From: Curtobacterium sp. MCJR17_055
GTDB taxonomy: Bacteria > Actinomycetota > Actinomycetes > Actinomycetales > Microbacteriaceae
Direction of reading: 5' to 3'
DNA length: 64,000 bases
NCBI RefSeq assembly: GCF_003224335.1
Contig: NZ_QKLF01000004.1
Location: 186,001-250,000, forward strand
Part shown: positions 34,566 through 43,732 of the stretch, in pieces
Position numbering within the stretch: position 1 is the first letter of the stretch
How the letters are laid out: the number at the start of each line of letters is the position of its first letter
Made by a program: the position numbers and the translations under genes
Notes under the pieces: model-generated
What the model was told of the DNA's origin: nothing
Seen by the model: the letters and a program-made list of their open reading frames with translations, nothing else
Databases searched by the model: none

Positions 34566-35825
34566 TCAGCCGAAGAGCCGGGCCAGGCGCGCCACGCCCT
34601 CGGCGATGTCGTCGTCGCCGAGGGCGTAGGACAGGCGGAGGTACCCGGACGGACCGAACGCCTCGCCCGGGACGACCGCGACCTCGGCGTGCTCGAGGAC
34701 GAGATCGGCCAGCTCGAGCGTGGTCGTCGGCGTCGAACCGGCCCACTCACGACCGAGCAGTGCCGTGACGTCGGGGTAGACGTAGAAGGCGCCCTCCGGC
34801 TCCGGCGTCACGAACCCGGGGATGGCGTTGAGCCCGGCGACGATGGCCTTCCGGCGACGGTCGAAGGCGTCGCGCATGGCGGTGACCGGCTCCTGCGGCC
34901 CGGTGAGCGCCGCGATCGCCGCACGCTGCGAGACGTTCGACACGTTCGAGGACAGGTGCGACTGCAGGTTCGACGCGGCCTTCACGGCGTCGGCCGGGCC
35001 GATCATCCAGCCGACCCGCCAGCCGGTCATGGCGTAGGTCTTGGCGACGCCGTTCACCAGGATCGTGGTGTCCGCGAGCGCGGGCACCTGCTCGAGGACG
35101 CCGGAGAACCGGATGCCGTCGTAGACCAGGTCCTGGTAGATCTCGTCGCTGATCACCCAGATCCCGTGCTCGAGCGCCCATTCGCCGATGGCGCGGGTCT
35201 GCTCGGCGGAGTACACCGCGCCGGTCGGGTTCGAGGGGGAGCAGAACAGCAGGGCCTTCGTCCGCGGGGTGCGCGCGGCCTCGAGCTGCTCGACGGTCAC
35301 GAGGTAGCCCTGGTCGCTGCCGGCGAAGACGTCGACGGGCACACCACCGGCGAGACGGACCGCTTCGGGGTAGGTGGTCCAGTACGGCGCGGGGAGGAGG
35401 ACCTCGTCGCCCTCGTCCACGACGGTCTGGAACGCCTGGTACACCGCCTGCTTGCCGCCGTTCGTGACGATCACCTGGGCGGGGTCGACCGTGACGCCGG
35501 AGACGCGGGCCGTCTTGTCGGCGATCGCACGCTTGAGTTCCGGGAGGCCCGTCGCCGGTGTGTAGCGGTGGTTCGCCGGGTCCTGTGCCGCCGCGACGGC
35601 CGCGTCGACCACGTGCTGCGGGGTCGCGAAGTCCGGCTCACCGGCAGCGAAGGAGATGACCGGACGGCCGGCGGCCTTGAGCGCCTTGGCCTTGGAGTCG
35701 ACCTTCAGCGTCGCCGACTCCGCGATGGCGGCGATCCGCGACGCGATGCGCGGCCGATCGGTGGTCGGGGCTGCGTCGGTGGTCGGGCGGTCGGTGGGCT
35801 GCGGGTTGACGGCGTCGGTGCTCAC
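34566..35825 (-). CDS. Class I/II pyridoxal-phosphate aminotransferase, aspartate-type
   Basis: A 419-aa transaminase, most like aspartate aminotransferase of the Ib subgroup. The cofactor Lys is in [16 protein letters not shown], with [13 protein letters not shown] and the C-terminal [18 protein letters not shown] as family blocks. The Thr/Pro-rich N-terminal tail (about 25 residues) is extra. Reading backwards, TAGGCT ends 6 nt before the GTG. It is convergent with murB, 19 bp apart. Specificity (aspartate, or a branched or aromatic amino acid) is not settled by sequence. Confidence 0.87.
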   Translation of the reverse strand: MSTDAVNPQPTDRPTTDAAPTTDRPRIASRIAAIAESATLKVDSKAKALKAAGRPVISFAAGEPDFATPQHVVDAAVAAAQDPANHRYTPATGLPELKRAIADKTARVSGVTVDPAQVIVTNGGKQAVYQAFQTVVDEGDEVLLPAPYWTTYPEAVRLAGGVPVDVFAGSDQGYLVTVEQLEAARTPRTKALLFCSPSNPTGAVYSAEQTRAIGEWALEHGIWVISDEIYQDLVYDGIRFSGVLEQVPALADTTILVNGVAKTYAMTGWRVGWMIGPADAVKAASNLQSHLSSNVSNVSQRAAIAALTGPQEPVTAMRDAFDRRRKAIVAGLNAIPGFVTPEPEGAFYVYPDVTALLGREWAGSTPTTTLELADLVLEHAEVAVVPGEAFGPSGYLRLSYALGDDDIAEGVARLARLFG

Positions 35826-35867
35826 GGGGCCAGCCTAGCGACGCGCCGCGCCGGAGCACCCGCCAAG

Positions 35868-35897
35868 TGGACACCGTCGCCGCGACTCCCGTACACT
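35868..35897 (+). promoter_or_regulatory. Promoter of tRNA-Trp-secE
   Basis: TGGACA and TACACT separated by 18 bp, followed by GTC. The 10-mer GTACACTGTC recurs immediately before the rplK leader (37630-37639), hinting at shared control of the two units. Confidence 0.65.
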
Positions 35898-36016
35898 GTC
35901 CTGCGGCGGTCGAAGTCCGCCGGATCATGCGCTCCGTCGCAGATCCGGAGGCCCCTCCAGGGTCGACGGACTCGCCACCAGGAACATCCGGCACCCCCAG
36001 GGGTGGGTCGTTCCGA

Positions 36017-36089
36017 AGGGCGGTGGCTCAATTGGTAGAGCAGCGGTCTCCAAAACCGCAGGTTGCAGGTTCAAGTCCTGTCCGCCCTG
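36017..36089 (+). tRNA. tRNA-Trp (CCA anticodon)
   Basis: 73 nt. Acceptor AGGGCGG/CCGCCCT, anticodon stem GCGGT/ACCGC around CTCCAAA, anticodon CCA at 36050-36052, discriminator G. The 3' CCA is not encoded. It ends 19 bp before secE; cotranscription is likely. Confidence 0.96.
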
Positions 36090-36108
36090 CACATCGGGAA
36101 GGGTAGAA

Positions 36109-36384
36109 GTGGCGAGCAAAGAAGTGGAGACGACGGACGACGTCGTCGCCCAGGCGAAGGTCGATCGCGCTCAGCGGCGCGGTCCGTTCGCCGCGATCGC
36201 ACTGTTCATCCGCCAGGTCTTCGGTGAGCTGCGCAAGGTCGTCACCCCGACCCGCAAGGAACTCTTCAGCTACACGGGCGTCGTGCTCGTGTTCGTCGTC
36301 GTCATGATGATCCTCGTGTCGGTCCTCGACTTCGTGTTCGGTCTCGGCGTCGGCTACGTGTTCGGCAACGGCCCCACGGCCTGA
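36109..36384 (+). CDS. secE: Preprotein translocase subunit SecE
   Basis: Single-span clamp of the SecYEG channel. The 91-aa protein has a cytosolic amphipathic helix (FIRQVFGELRKVVTPTRKEL) and one transmembrane helix (VVLVFVVVMMILVSVLDFVF). The ATG-less start is a GTG, 19 bp after tRNA-Trp, in the order tRNA-Trp-secE-nusG seen widely in bacteria. Confidence 0.95.
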   Translation: MASKEVETTDDVVAQAKVDRAQRRGPFAAIALFIRQVFGELRKVVTPTRKELFSYTGVVLVFVVVMMILVSVLDFVFGLGVGYVFGNGPTA

Positions 36385-36554
36385 CCCAGCCGGCATGAAC
36401 CCCGGCGCACCGCATCCCTGGCGCGCCCGGACTGACCGCAGGTCCGACCGTTCCGGTCCTCCTCGGGGTACGGTCTCCCGGAGACGGCGACCCGTTCCCC
36501 GCCCGGAACGCGAGTGCCAACCCGATCCGCACCATCGAACGGAAAGAACCGACT

Positions 36555-37613
36555 GTGTCTGACTACTCCCGCGACGACATCGACCTCGCGACCGCTGCCG
36601 AGCAGTCTTCCGAGGTCGAGGAGAACCAGGAAGGCGACGTCGAGACGAGCGAGCTCCGTTCGACGGACTCCGCCGAGGAGCGCGCGATCTCCGTCGACGA
36701 CGAGGACGACGAGTCCCTCGGCCTGAGCGACGAGCCGGACGACGGCACCGTCGCCGCCGAGTTCGACGAGACGCTGGGCGCCCTGGCCGAGGCCCGCGAC
36801 CCCGAGGCCGACGCGGTGGTCGACGACGCGCTCGAGATCGACACCGCCGACGAGGCAGAGGCCGCCGTCGAGGCCGTCGAGGACGAGGAGGAGTCCGAGC
36901 TCGAGGACGAGACCGCTGCGGAGGCGAACGCCACGATCGCGGCCGAGGAAGCCGCCGACGCGCTCGAGGACGACGCGGACGCCGAGCCGGTCGAGGCCGA
37001 CCCGTACGACGCCTTCAAGGCCGAGCTCCGGATGAAGCCGGGCAAGTGGTACGTCATCCACTCCTACGCGGGCTTCGAGCGCCGCGTGAAGGCGAACATC
37101 GAGAACCGCATGGTCTCGATGTCGATGGAGGACTACATCTACCAGGCCGAGGTCCCGATGGAGGACGTCGTCGAGATCAAGAACGGGCAGCGCAAGCTGG
37201 TCACCCGCGTCCGGATCCCCGGCTACGTGCTCGTCCGCATGGACCTCAACGAGGACTCGTGGTCCGTCGTCCGGCACACCCCGGGTGTCACCGGCTTCGT
37301 GGGGAACGCCCACAACCCGACGCCGCTCCGTTTCGACGAGGCGTTCGGCATGCTGAAGTCCCTGGTGCAGGTCGCCGAGGCCGCTCCGACCAAGGGCGGC
37401 TCGAAGTCCGGCGGTGCCGCGCAGGCCCAGCCGCAGGCCGAGGTCGACTTCGAGGTCGGCGAGACCATCACCATCAAGGAAGGCTCGTTCGCGGGCCTGC
37501 CGGGTTCGATCTCCGAGATCAAGCCGGAGAGCGGCAAGCTCACCGTCCTCGTCTCGCTGTTCGAGCGCGAGACCCCGGTCGAGCTCAGCTTCGACCAGGT
37601 CACGAAGCTCTAG
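36555..37613 (+). CDS. nusG: Transcription antitermination/pausing factor NusG with long acidic N-terminus
   Basis: RNA polymerase-bound factor. The NGN domain begins near residue 160 ([21 protein letters not shown]) and the KOW domain is C-terminal ([20 protein letters not shown]), joined by a Gly/Gln-rich linker. Residues 1-158 are an acidic, low-complexity stretch rich in Glu, Asp and Ala with no fold signal, making the protein 352 aa against about 180 in E. coli. Actinobacterial NusG often has an extension, but this one is long. GTG start; the 170 bp after secE contain a TACGGT box and may hold a separate promoter. Confidence 0.95.
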   Translation: MSDYSRDDIDLATAAEQSSEVEENQEGDVETSELRSTDSAEERAISVDDEDDESLGLSDEPDDGTVAAEFDETLGALAEARDPEADAVVDDALEIDTADEAEAAVEAVEDEEESELEDETAAEANATIAAEEAADALEDDADAEPVEADPYDAFKAELRMKPGKWYVIHSYAGFERRVKANIENRMVSMSMEDYIYQAEVPMEDVVEIKNGQRKLVTRVRIPGYVLVRMDLNEDSWSVVRHTPGVTGFVGNAHNPTPLRFDEAFGMLKSLVQVAEAAPTKGGSKSGGAAQAQPQAEVDFEVGETITIKEGSFAGLPGSISEIKPESGKLTVLVSLFERETPVELSFDQVTKL

Positions 37614-37755
37614 TACTGGCGAACGTCCAGTACACTGTCTGAGTTTGGGTCCGCGCGCCTCGTGCGCTGCGGATCCGTGACCGCGATCCGGATCCGCCGG
37701 AGACGCGGGAGAGTGCACGGGTCCCCGTGCGTTCGAATCCAGGAGGAAACGGAAC
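37613..37755 (+). promoter_or_regulatory. rplK leader with hairpins and probable promoter
   Basis: An inverted repeat GTACTGG/CCAGTAC (37613-37633) overlaps a TACACT -10-like box (37631-37636). The leader then forms further hairpins, including GCACGGG/CCCGTGC near the ribosome site. Ribosomal protein L1 represses rplKA from a leader site in E. coli; whether this leader carries that site is not shown. Confidence 0.45.
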
Positions 37756-38187
37756 ATGGCACCGAAGAAGAAGGTCACGGGCCTGATCAAGCTGCAGATC
37801 AACGCGGGCGCCGCCAACCCGGCACCGCCGATCGGTCCGGCGCTCGGTCAGCACGGCGTGAACATCATGGAGTTCTGCAAGGCGTACAACGCCCAGACCG
37901 AGTCGCAGCGCGGCAACGTCATCCCGGTGGAGATCACCGTCTACGAGGACCGTTCGTTCACGTTCATCCTCAAGACCCCGCCGGCCGCCGAGCTCATCAA
38001 GAAGGCAGCGGGTGTGAACAAGGGTTCCGCGACGCCGCACACGGTGAAGGCCGGACGCATCACGGCGGACCAGATCCGTCAGATCGCCGAGACCAAGCAG
38101 GCCGACCTGAACGCCAACGACATCGAGCAGGCGACGAAGATCATCGCCGGCACCGCTCGTTCGATGGGCATCACGGTCGAGGCCTGA
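37756..38187 (+). CDS. rplK: 50S ribosomal protein L11
   Basis: 143 aa, full length, with [30 protein letters not shown] and the RNA-binding C-terminal domain ending MGITVEA. AGGAGG lies 8 nt before the ATG. L11 binds the GTPase-associated centre of 23S rRNA and mediates RelA activation and thiopeptide sensitivity. Confidence 0.98.
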   Translation: MAPKKKVTGLIKLQINAGAANPAPPIGPALGQHGVNIMEFCKAYNAQTESQRGNVIPVEITVYEDRSFTFILKTPPAAELIKKAAGVNKGSATPHTVKAGRITADQIRQIAETKQADLNANDIEQATKIIAGTARSMGITVEA

Positions 38188-38267
38188 GCCTCACCCCACA
38201 CACCCCAGTACTCACCGTGGGAGAGCCGCGCCGGCTCGCCAACCACGTATCTCGCAAGGAGACCACC

Positions 38268-38960
38268 ATGGCGAAGAAGTCCAAGGCGTACCGCGCCGCG
38301 GCCGCGAAGATCGAGGCCGACAAGTTCTACACCCCGACCGAGGCAGTCGCCCTCGCGAAGGAGACCGGCTCGGCGAAGACCGACTCCACCGTCGAGGTCG
38401 CGCTGAAGCTCGGCGTCGACCCCCGCAAGGCGGACCAGATGGTGCGCGGCACCGTCATCCTCCCGCACGGCACCGGCAAGACCGCCCGCGTCATCGTCTT
38501 CGCGACGGGTGCAGCCGCTGAGGCCGCCATCGCCGCCGGCGCCGACGAGGTCGGTGGCGACGAGCTCATCGCGAAGGTCGCCGAGGGCTACACCTCGTTC
38601 GACTCCGCGGTCTCGACCCCGGAGCTCATGGGCAAGGTCGGTCGTCTCGGCAAGGTCCTCGGCCCGCGCGGCCTCATGCCGAACCCGAAGACCGGCACCG
38701 TGACGCCGAACGTGGCCCAGGCCGTGAACGACATCAAGGGCGGTAAGATCGAGTTCCGCGTCGACAAGCACGCGAACGTGCACTTCGTCGTCGGCAAGGC
38801 CTCGTTCACCCCGGAGCAGCTCGACGAGAACATCACCGCCGCGCTCGACGAGGTCGTCCGCCTCAAGCCGAGCGCTGCCAAGGGCCGCTACATCATGAAG
38901 GGCGCCGTCTCGACGACCTTCGGCCCGGGCATCCCGCTGGACGTCAACGTCCTGGCCTGA
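38268..38960 (+). CDS. rplA: 50S ribosomal protein L1
   Basis: 230 aa, with the canonical [19 protein letters not shown] motif. Strong AAGGAG ribosome site before the ATG. It follows rplK by 80 bp and is succeeded by a perfect hairpin, so rplK-rplA form a two-gene unit; rplJ-rplL is displaced about 14 kb downstream. Confidence 0.98.
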   Translation: MAKKSKAYRAAAAKIEADKFYTPTEAVALAKETGSAKTDSTVEVALKLGVDPRKADQMVRGTVILPHGTGKTARVIVFATGAAAEAAIAAGADEVGGDELIAKVAEGYTSFDSAVSTPELMGKVGRLGKVLGPRGLMPNPKTGTVTPNVAQAVNDIKGGKIEFRVDKHANVHFVVGKASFTPEQLDENITAALDEVVRLKPSAAKGRYIMKGAVSTTFGPGIPLDVNVLA

Positions 38961-38973
38961 TCCACGGCTCCAC

Positions 38974-39009
38974 ACGAACGGCCCGCACCGGAAGGTGCGG
39001 GCCGTTCGT
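38974..39009 (+). terminator. Hairpin terminator after rplA
   Basis: Perfect 16-bp stem (ACGAACGGCCCGCACC and complement) with a GGAA (GNRA-type) loop, followed by CGTTCC. Confidence 0.88.
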
Positions 39010-39048
39010 CGTTCCGCACGCCCTCGGCGTCCCCGCTACCGTTGTGGG

Positions 39049-39699
39049 GTGCGGACCTTCGTGAACAGCCTGCGACTCGTGGTCGCCGTCGTCGCCGTCG
39101 CCGCGGTGGTGACGGACCTGCAGGGGGCGCTGCGCGACGACTTCGTGTTCTGGGACTTCTTCGGGTACTTCACGAACCAGTCGAACCTGCTCGTCGCGGT
39201 GGTGTGGACGCTGACCGTCGTCGCGGCGTTCGGCGACCGTCCGACCGGCCGACGGCTCGACCTGTTCCGCGGTGCGGCCACGGTGTACATCGCGACGACC
39301 GGGCTCGTCTACAACACGCTCCTGGCAGAGGTCGGCCAACCGCTGGGGGCGTCCTGGTCGAACGACGTCGTGCACCGCTGGGTGCCGCTGATCGTGGTGC
39401 TCGACTGGGTGCTGTTCTCGGACCGGAGTCGGCTGCTGGCCCGGGACGTGTGGTGGTTCCTCGTCTACCCGGCGGTCTGGCTCGTGGTCGTCGTCACCCG
39501 CGGCGCCACCGACGGTTGGGTGCCGTACCCGTTCCTCGACCCCGCATCCGGCTACGGGGCCGTGGCGCTGTACTGCCTCGGTGTGGCCGTGTTCATCGGG
39601 CTGATGGGACTCGTCGTCGTGGCGCTGAGTCGGCTCCGGGTGGTGCGGGTCAGCGAGCGTCGCGCAGGCGGTCGAGCACGAGGTCGGCGAGCACGATGA
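39049..39699 (+). CDS. Pr6Pr-family membrane protein
   Basis: A 216-aa polytopic protein with about six helices and the family segment FGYFTNQSNLLVAVVW. Relatives are the FAR-17a/AIG1-like membrane hydrolases, so an enzymatic role is possible. TACCGT ends 6 nt before the GTG, predicting a leaderless mRNA. The 3' end overlaps the convergent YqaJ-type gene by 50 bp. Confidence 0.85.
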   Translation: MRTFVNSLRLVVAVVAVAAVVTDLQGALRDDFVFWDFFGYFTNQSNLLVAVVWTLTVVAAFGDRPTGRRLDLFRGAATVYIATTGLVYNTLLAEVGQPLGASWSNDVVHRWVPLIVVLDWVLFSDRSRLLARDVWWFLVYPAVWLVVVVTRGATDGWVPYPFLDPASGYGAVALYCLGVAVFIGLMGLVVVALSRLRVVRVSERRAGGRARGRRAR

Positions 39700-40357
39700 G
39701 CCCGCGGATCGCGTCGTCGTCGCGGTCGATCCAACGGCACTCCGGCTCGTCGGCGACCGGCACGAAGTCGTCGTGCGTCTCCCAGACGAACAGCGTGCGG
39801 TCCGCGCCGAGCACGTACTGCTGCCACCAGACCTGTCGCATGTAGTGCCGTGGGACGCGCTTCCAGCCGGACGAGGTCGTCTTGATCTCGGCGAGGAGGA
39901 GCCGGCCGTCACGGTCCTGTCCGACACCGTCGGGCGTCGCCAGGTGCGCTCGGTTCGTGGCGGCGTGGAACAGGTGGGCCGACGGCAGGATCCCGTGCGT
40001 GGCGGCCACCCACGAGGCGATGACGGGCTCCCGCTCCTTGCCGTGCTCGGTGTAGACGTTGCCGGCGAACCGGGAGCCGTAGCGCTTGTCCGCGACGACG
40101 GCGTCGACGGCGCGGAGCGAGGCGAGGCGTGCGACGTCGGTGGCGGTGATCCCCATCGCCCGCGCGCGGAGCCAGGCGACCCGGTCCGACGAATGCGCGA
40201 CGATGCGCTCGGTGTGCCCGCGCAGGGACGTGAACGCGTTGCGGCTCGGCCGTGCCGGCGCGGACGGGGACGTGCCGGAGCCGGGCTGGGCCTCCCACCC
40301 GTCATCCAGGTCGCCCCACAGGGTGGGCTGCACGATCGTCACCGGATGATTGTCCAC
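39650..40357 (-). CDS. YqaJ/lambda-exonuclease-type recombinase nuclease
   Basis: A 235-aa PD-(D/E)XK-fold protein. It carries the YqaJ opening WLRARAMGITATDVARLA, a central YTEHGKEREPVIASWV, the catalytic LLLAEIKTT, and YMRQVWWQQYVLGADR near the C-terminus. Such enzymes are usually phage or prophage 5'-3' exonucleases working with an annealing protein, but no phage gene, single-strand annealing protein or integrase is near. Composition and codon use match the surroundings, suggesting an old resident gene. The GTG start at 40357 has an alternative GTG at 40342. The role is unknown; DNA repair or nucleic-acid scavenging are guesses. Confidence 0.8.
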   Translation of the reverse strand: MDNHPVTIVQPTLWGDLDDGWEAQPGSGTSPSAPARPSRNAFTSLRGHTERIVAHSSDRVAWLRARAMGITATDVARLASLRAVDAVVADKRYGSRFAGNVYTEHGKEREPVIASWVAATHGILPSAHLFHAATNRAHLATPDGVGQDRDGRLLLAEIKTTSSGWKRVPRHYMRQVWWQQYVLGADRTLFVWETHDDFVPVADEPECRWIDRDDDAIRGLIVLADLVLDRLRDAR

Positions 40358-40420
40358 CCGACCACCGGCACCGGCGAAACCGGCGCGCGGCCGATCCGGC
40401 GCGCTGGCAGGTCACCGCGC

Positions 40421-41632
40421 TCAGGAGACGAGCTGCCGCCCCTCGGACAGGGTGACCAGTTCGTCCACGCCGGCGGGGGAGAGGGCGTACGCGATGGCCA
40501 GGGCTGCCGCGCCCTGCAGCGCGGCGATCGAGCCGGCGCGCGACTGCGCGATGACGAGGTGTTCGGTGGCGAGCGGCATCGACCGGGAGTACACGACCTC
40601 GCGGACACCCGCGAGCAGGTGCTCTCCGGCCTGCGTGATCGAGCCGCCGAGCGCGATGACCGACGGGTTGATGAGCGAGACGCACGTGGCGAGCACCTCG
40701 CCGATGTCGCGGCCGGCCTGCCGGACGGCACCGATCGCGTCGATGTCCGAACGGCCCACGAGGTCGATGACGTCCGCGCTGGTGTGTACGTCGTGTCCCT
40801 TGGCGCGGAGGGCCCTGGCGATCGCCGGACCGGAGGCGACGGCCTCCAGACACCCGGTGTTGCCGCAGTGGCAGGGCACGTCCCCGGCGCGCGAGACCCG
40901 GACGTGCCCGATGTCCCCGGCGGTGCCCTGGGCGCCGCGTTGCAACCGTCCCTCGGACACGATGCCCGAGCCGATGCCGGTGGCGACCTTCACGAACAGC
41001 AGGTGGTCGAGGTCCGGCCAGCCGTGCGCCCGCTCGCCGAGTGCGGCGATGTTCACGTCGTTGTCGACGAGCACGTGCGCGCGGACGTGCTGCCGGAGCC
41101 AACCGGGCACGTCGAAGCCGTCCCAGCCCGGCATGATCGGCGGGTTCGCAGGGCGACCGGTGGAGAACTCGACGGGGCCCGGCAGGCCGATGCCGATCGC
41201 GATCACGTCGTCGCGTGCCCGGCCGACCGAGTCGAGGAGCTCGTCGACGACGCCGATCAGCCACTCGAGCGTCGGAACGGGTCCCGCCGCGATGTCGATG
41301 CTGGCGTCACGCGTCGCGAGCGGGGTGCCGACGAGGTCCGTCACCGCGACCCGGCCGTGCGAGGCGCCGAGGTCGGCCGCGACGACGAGCCGCGCGGCGG
41401 GACGGAGGGCGATCTGGGCGGGTGGACGACCGCCCGTGGACGCCGCGGTGTCGACCGCCCCGACGAGTCCGACATCGGCGAGGGCGTCGAGCCGCACGCC
41501 GATGGTCGAGCGGGCCATCCCCGTCAGGGCGGCGAGCTCGCCACGGGTCCGCGGCACACCGTCACGCAGGATCTGGAAGAGCTCACTCGTCCCGACCGGC
41601 GGCGACGTTGCCGTCCGAGTCATGTCGACCAT
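40421..41632 (-). CDS. ROK-family transcriptional regulator
   Basis: About 403 aa, with an N-terminal winged helix (SELFQILRDGVPRTRGELAALTG, then RSTIGVRLDALADVGLV) and a sugar-kinase-like ROK domain with the Zn-binding motif CHCGNTGCLEAVASG and the DNDVNIAALGE segment. It probably represses the divergent sugar operon and releases on binding a sugar or sugar phosphate. Two close ATG starts (41632 and 41623) are plausible; a longer frame to 41719 would begin upstream of the predicted transcript and is unlikely. Confidence 0.87.
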   Translation of the reverse strand: MVDMTRTATSPPVGTSELFQILRDGVPRTRGELAALTGMARSTIGVRLDALADVGLVGAVDTAASTGGRPPAQIALRPAARLVVAADLGASHGRVAVTDLVGTPLATRDASIDIAAGPVPTLEWLIGVVDELLDSVGRARDDVIAIGIGLPGPVEFSTGRPANPPIMPGWDGFDVPGWLRQHVRAHVLVDNDVNIAALGERAHGWPDLDHLLFVKVATGIGSGIVSEGRLQRGAQGTAGDIGHVRVSRAGDVPCHCGNTGCLEAVASGPAIARALRAKGHDVHTSADVIDLVGRSDIDAIGAVRQAGRDIGEVLATCVSLINPSVIALGGSITQAGEHLLAGVREVVYSRSMPLATEHLVIAQSRAGSIAALQGAAALAIAYALSPAGVDELVTLSEGRQLVS

Positions 41633-41678
41633 GTCCGGAGTGAACCACACATCCTCCGAGCCACGCAACGAAGGTCGT

Positions 41679-41728
41679 CGAACTCGTTCGAACTTCTGCT
41701 TGACCGCCGACAGAAGCACCCATAGTGT
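41679..41728 (+). promoter_or_regulatory. Sugar-operon promoter and candidate ROK operator
   Basis: TTGACC (41700-41705) and TAGTGT (41723-41728) with a 17-bp spacer form the best sigma-70-type promoter in the window. An inverted repeat CGAAC-TC-GTTCG at 41679-41690, just upstream, is a candidate operator. Confidence 0.6.
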
Positions 41729-41773
41729 GACGATCGGTCAGTGACGACCACGTCTCGATGAGGAGAACACACG

Positions 41774-42520
41774 GTGACCCAACCGCTCTCGGTCCAGCTG
41801 TACACAGTGCGTGACGCGCTGTCGGCGGACCTCCCCGGAACCCTGGCGACGATCGCCGACATCGGTTTCACGAACGTCGAACTCTTCGGCTTCGTCGACC
41901 GTGCGGACGAGTACGCGGCCGCCCTGCAGCAGGCCGGCCTGGTCGCGCCGAGCGGGCACGCACGTCTCCTGGACGCCGACGAGCAGGACCTCGAGCGCAT
42001 CCTCGCCGCGAGCGTCACGGTCGGCCTCGGCACGCTCATCGACCCGCACGTGGACGAGGCCCGCTGGACCACCCGCGAGGACGTCGAGGCGATCGCCCGC
42101 CAGTTCAACGAACTGGTCCCGCGCGCCGCCGACCGTGGCCTCGTGCTCGGCTACCACAACCACGCCTTCGAGTTCTCGAACCGCATCGACGGCACGAGCG
42201 CCTTCGAGGTCTTCGCCGGCGCCCTCGCCGACGACGTCGTCCTCGAGCTCGACACCTACTGGGCGAAGGTCGGCGGGGACGACCCGGTGGCCGTCCTCGG
42301 GCGGCTCGGCGACCAGGTCCGCTTCCTGCACGTCAAGGACGGCGACGGCTCGCACGACGACAAGCAGCAGGTCGCCGTCGGCACCGGCGTCATGCCGGTC
42401 CGGGACATCATCGCGGCCGCGCCCCAGGCGCAGCAGGTCATCGAGCTCGACGACCACGACGGCGACGTCGTCCAGGCCGTCCGCGACTCGTACGCCTTCC
42501 TCGCCGGAGCGGACGCATGA
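41774..42520 (+). CDS. Sugar phosphate isomerase/epimerase (TIM barrel)
   Basis: A 248-aa xylose-isomerase-like TIM-barrel protein (IolE/DUF-type family). The metal-site pattern includes LGYHNHAFEF, ELDTYWAKVGG, and FLHVKDGDG. AGGAG lies 9 nt before the GTG. The reaction is not identified; neighbours suggest catabolism of a sugar or polyol. It overlaps the next gene in an ATGA junction. Confidence 0.88.
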   Translation: MTQPLSVQLYTVRDALSADLPGTLATIADIGFTNVELFGFVDRADEYAAALQQAGLVAPSGHARLLDADEQDLERILAASVTVGLGTLIDPHVDEARWTTREDVEAIARQFNELVPRAADRGLVLGYHNHAFEFSNRIDGTSAFEVFAGALADDVVLELDTYWAKVGGDDPVAVLGRLGDQVRFLHVKDGDGSHDDKQQVAVGTGVMPVRDIIAAAPQAQQVIELDDHDGDVVQAVRDSYAFLAGADA

Positions 42521-43626
42521 GCGCCGCGGGCCGCGTGGGCGTCGGCGTCATCGGCGCCGGGGTCATCTCCGACCAGTACCTGTCGAACCTCACCGTCTTC
42601 CCCGACGTCGAGGTGCTGTTCATCGCCGACATCGACCTGCCCCGGGCGGCCTCGCAGGCCGAGAAGTGGGGCGTCGCCGGATCGGGCACCGTCGAGGAGC
42701 TCCTGGCGATCGACGACATCGAGATCGTCGTGAACCTCACGATCCCCGCGGCGCACGTCGAGGTGGCGCTGCAGGCGCTCCGCGCCGGCAAGCACGTCTG
42801 GGGCGAGAAGCCCTACGCGCTCGACCGGCAGAGCGCGGCGGAGCTGCGCGACGCCGCGGTCGCGGCCGGCCGCACCGTGTCGGTCGCGCCGGACACGTTC
42901 CTGGGGGCGGGCCTCCAGACCGCACTCCGCACGATCCGCGACGGTCGCATCGGCACGCCGCTGAACGGGCTGACCCTCTTCCAGAGCCCCGGCCCGGAGT
43001 CCTGGCACCCGAGCCCCGAGTTCCTCTTCGCCTACGGCGCCGGCCCGCTCTTCGACATCGGTCCGTACTACATCACGACGCTCGTGCAGGCGTTCGGACC
43101 CGTCGCGAAGGTCACCGCCACCGCGTCCAGGTCCCGCGCCACCCGCACGATCGGCTCCGGGCCGAAGGCGGGCACCGAGTTCCCCGTCGAGGTCCCGACG
43201 AACCACTCCGCGCTCATCCAGTTCGAGAACGGCGGGAGCGCGCAGAGCGTGTTCTCGTTCGAGTCCGACCGCGGCCGCACCGGCTTCGTCGAGATCGCGG
43301 GGGAGACCGGCACCGTCGTGTTCCCCGACCCGAACGAGTTCGACGGCGACACGAAGCTGTACGCGCTCGGCGCCGAGGAACCCGAGACGATCCCGGCCGT
43401 CGGGTCCACCTACTCGCGGGGGACGGGCGTGGTCGACCTGGCCCGCTCCCTCCGTGCCGGCGAAGGGAACCGGGTCCCCGGCGCCCTCGCCTTCCACGTC
43501 CTCGACGTGATGGTCTCCATCGCCGAGGCCGCCGAACGTGGTGAGACCGTGCTCGTCGAGAGCACCGTCGAACCCTCCCCGACCCTCCCCGAGGGCTGGG
43601 ACCCCGCGGAGCAGACCCTGGTCTGA
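42517..43626 (+). CDS. Gfo/Idh/MocA-family oxidoreductase
   Basis: A 369-aa NAD(P)-dependent sugar or inositol dehydrogenase. Rossmann motif VGVIGAGVISDQYLSN at the N-terminus, WGEKPYALD in the middle containing the catalytic Lys of the EKP motif, and FDIGPYYITTLVQAFG for the substrate domain. Probably oxidises the sugar imported by the downstream ABC genes, with the isomerase acting before or after it. Confidence 0.93.
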   Translation: MSAAGRVGVGVIGAGVISDQYLSNLTVFPDVEVLFIADIDLPRAASQAEKWGVAGSGTVEELLAIDDIEIVVNLTIPAAHVEVALQALRAGKHVWGEKPYALDRQSAAELRDAAVAAGRTVSVAPDTFLGAGLQTALRTIRDGRIGTPLNGLTLFQSPGPESWHPSPEFLFAYGAGPLFDIGPYYITTLVQAFGPVAKVTATASRSRATRTIGSGPKAGTEFPVEVPTNHSALIQFENGGSAQSVFSFESDRGRTGFVEIAGETGTVVFPDPNEFDGDTKLYALGAEEPETIPAVGSTYSRGTGVVDLARSLRAGEGNRVPGALAFHVLDVMVSIAEAAERGETVLVESTVEPSPTLPEGWDPAEQTLV

Positions 43627-43652
43627 CCAGCCTGCCCCACCCTCCACAGCAG

Positions 43653-43692
43653 CACCCAGCACGATCCAGCACCACCCAGCACGATCCAGCAC
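43653..43692 (+). repeat. Perfect 20-bp tandem duplication
   Basis: CACCCAGCACGATCCAGCAC occurs twice in tandem between the oxidoreductase and the solute-binding protein, followed by a partial third copy. No stem-loop or promoter was recognised. Confidence 0.9.
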
Positions 43693-43732
43693 CACTTCCT
43701 GCACCATCTCAACGACGAGAAAGTAGAGAGTC

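Noticed and set aside
36555-37028. Possible mis-annotated NusG start downstream
   Set aside because: The acidic frame is continuous, the composition is biased as expected of a disordered tail, and no ribosome site is seen near residue 155.
41632-41719. A longer start for the ROK regulator at 41719
   Set aside because: The predicted minus-strand transcription start would lie inside this extension, and the extra residues have no helix-turn-helix function.
43653-43692. CRISPR-like repeats
   Set aside because: Only two adjacent units with no spacers and no cas genes in the window.
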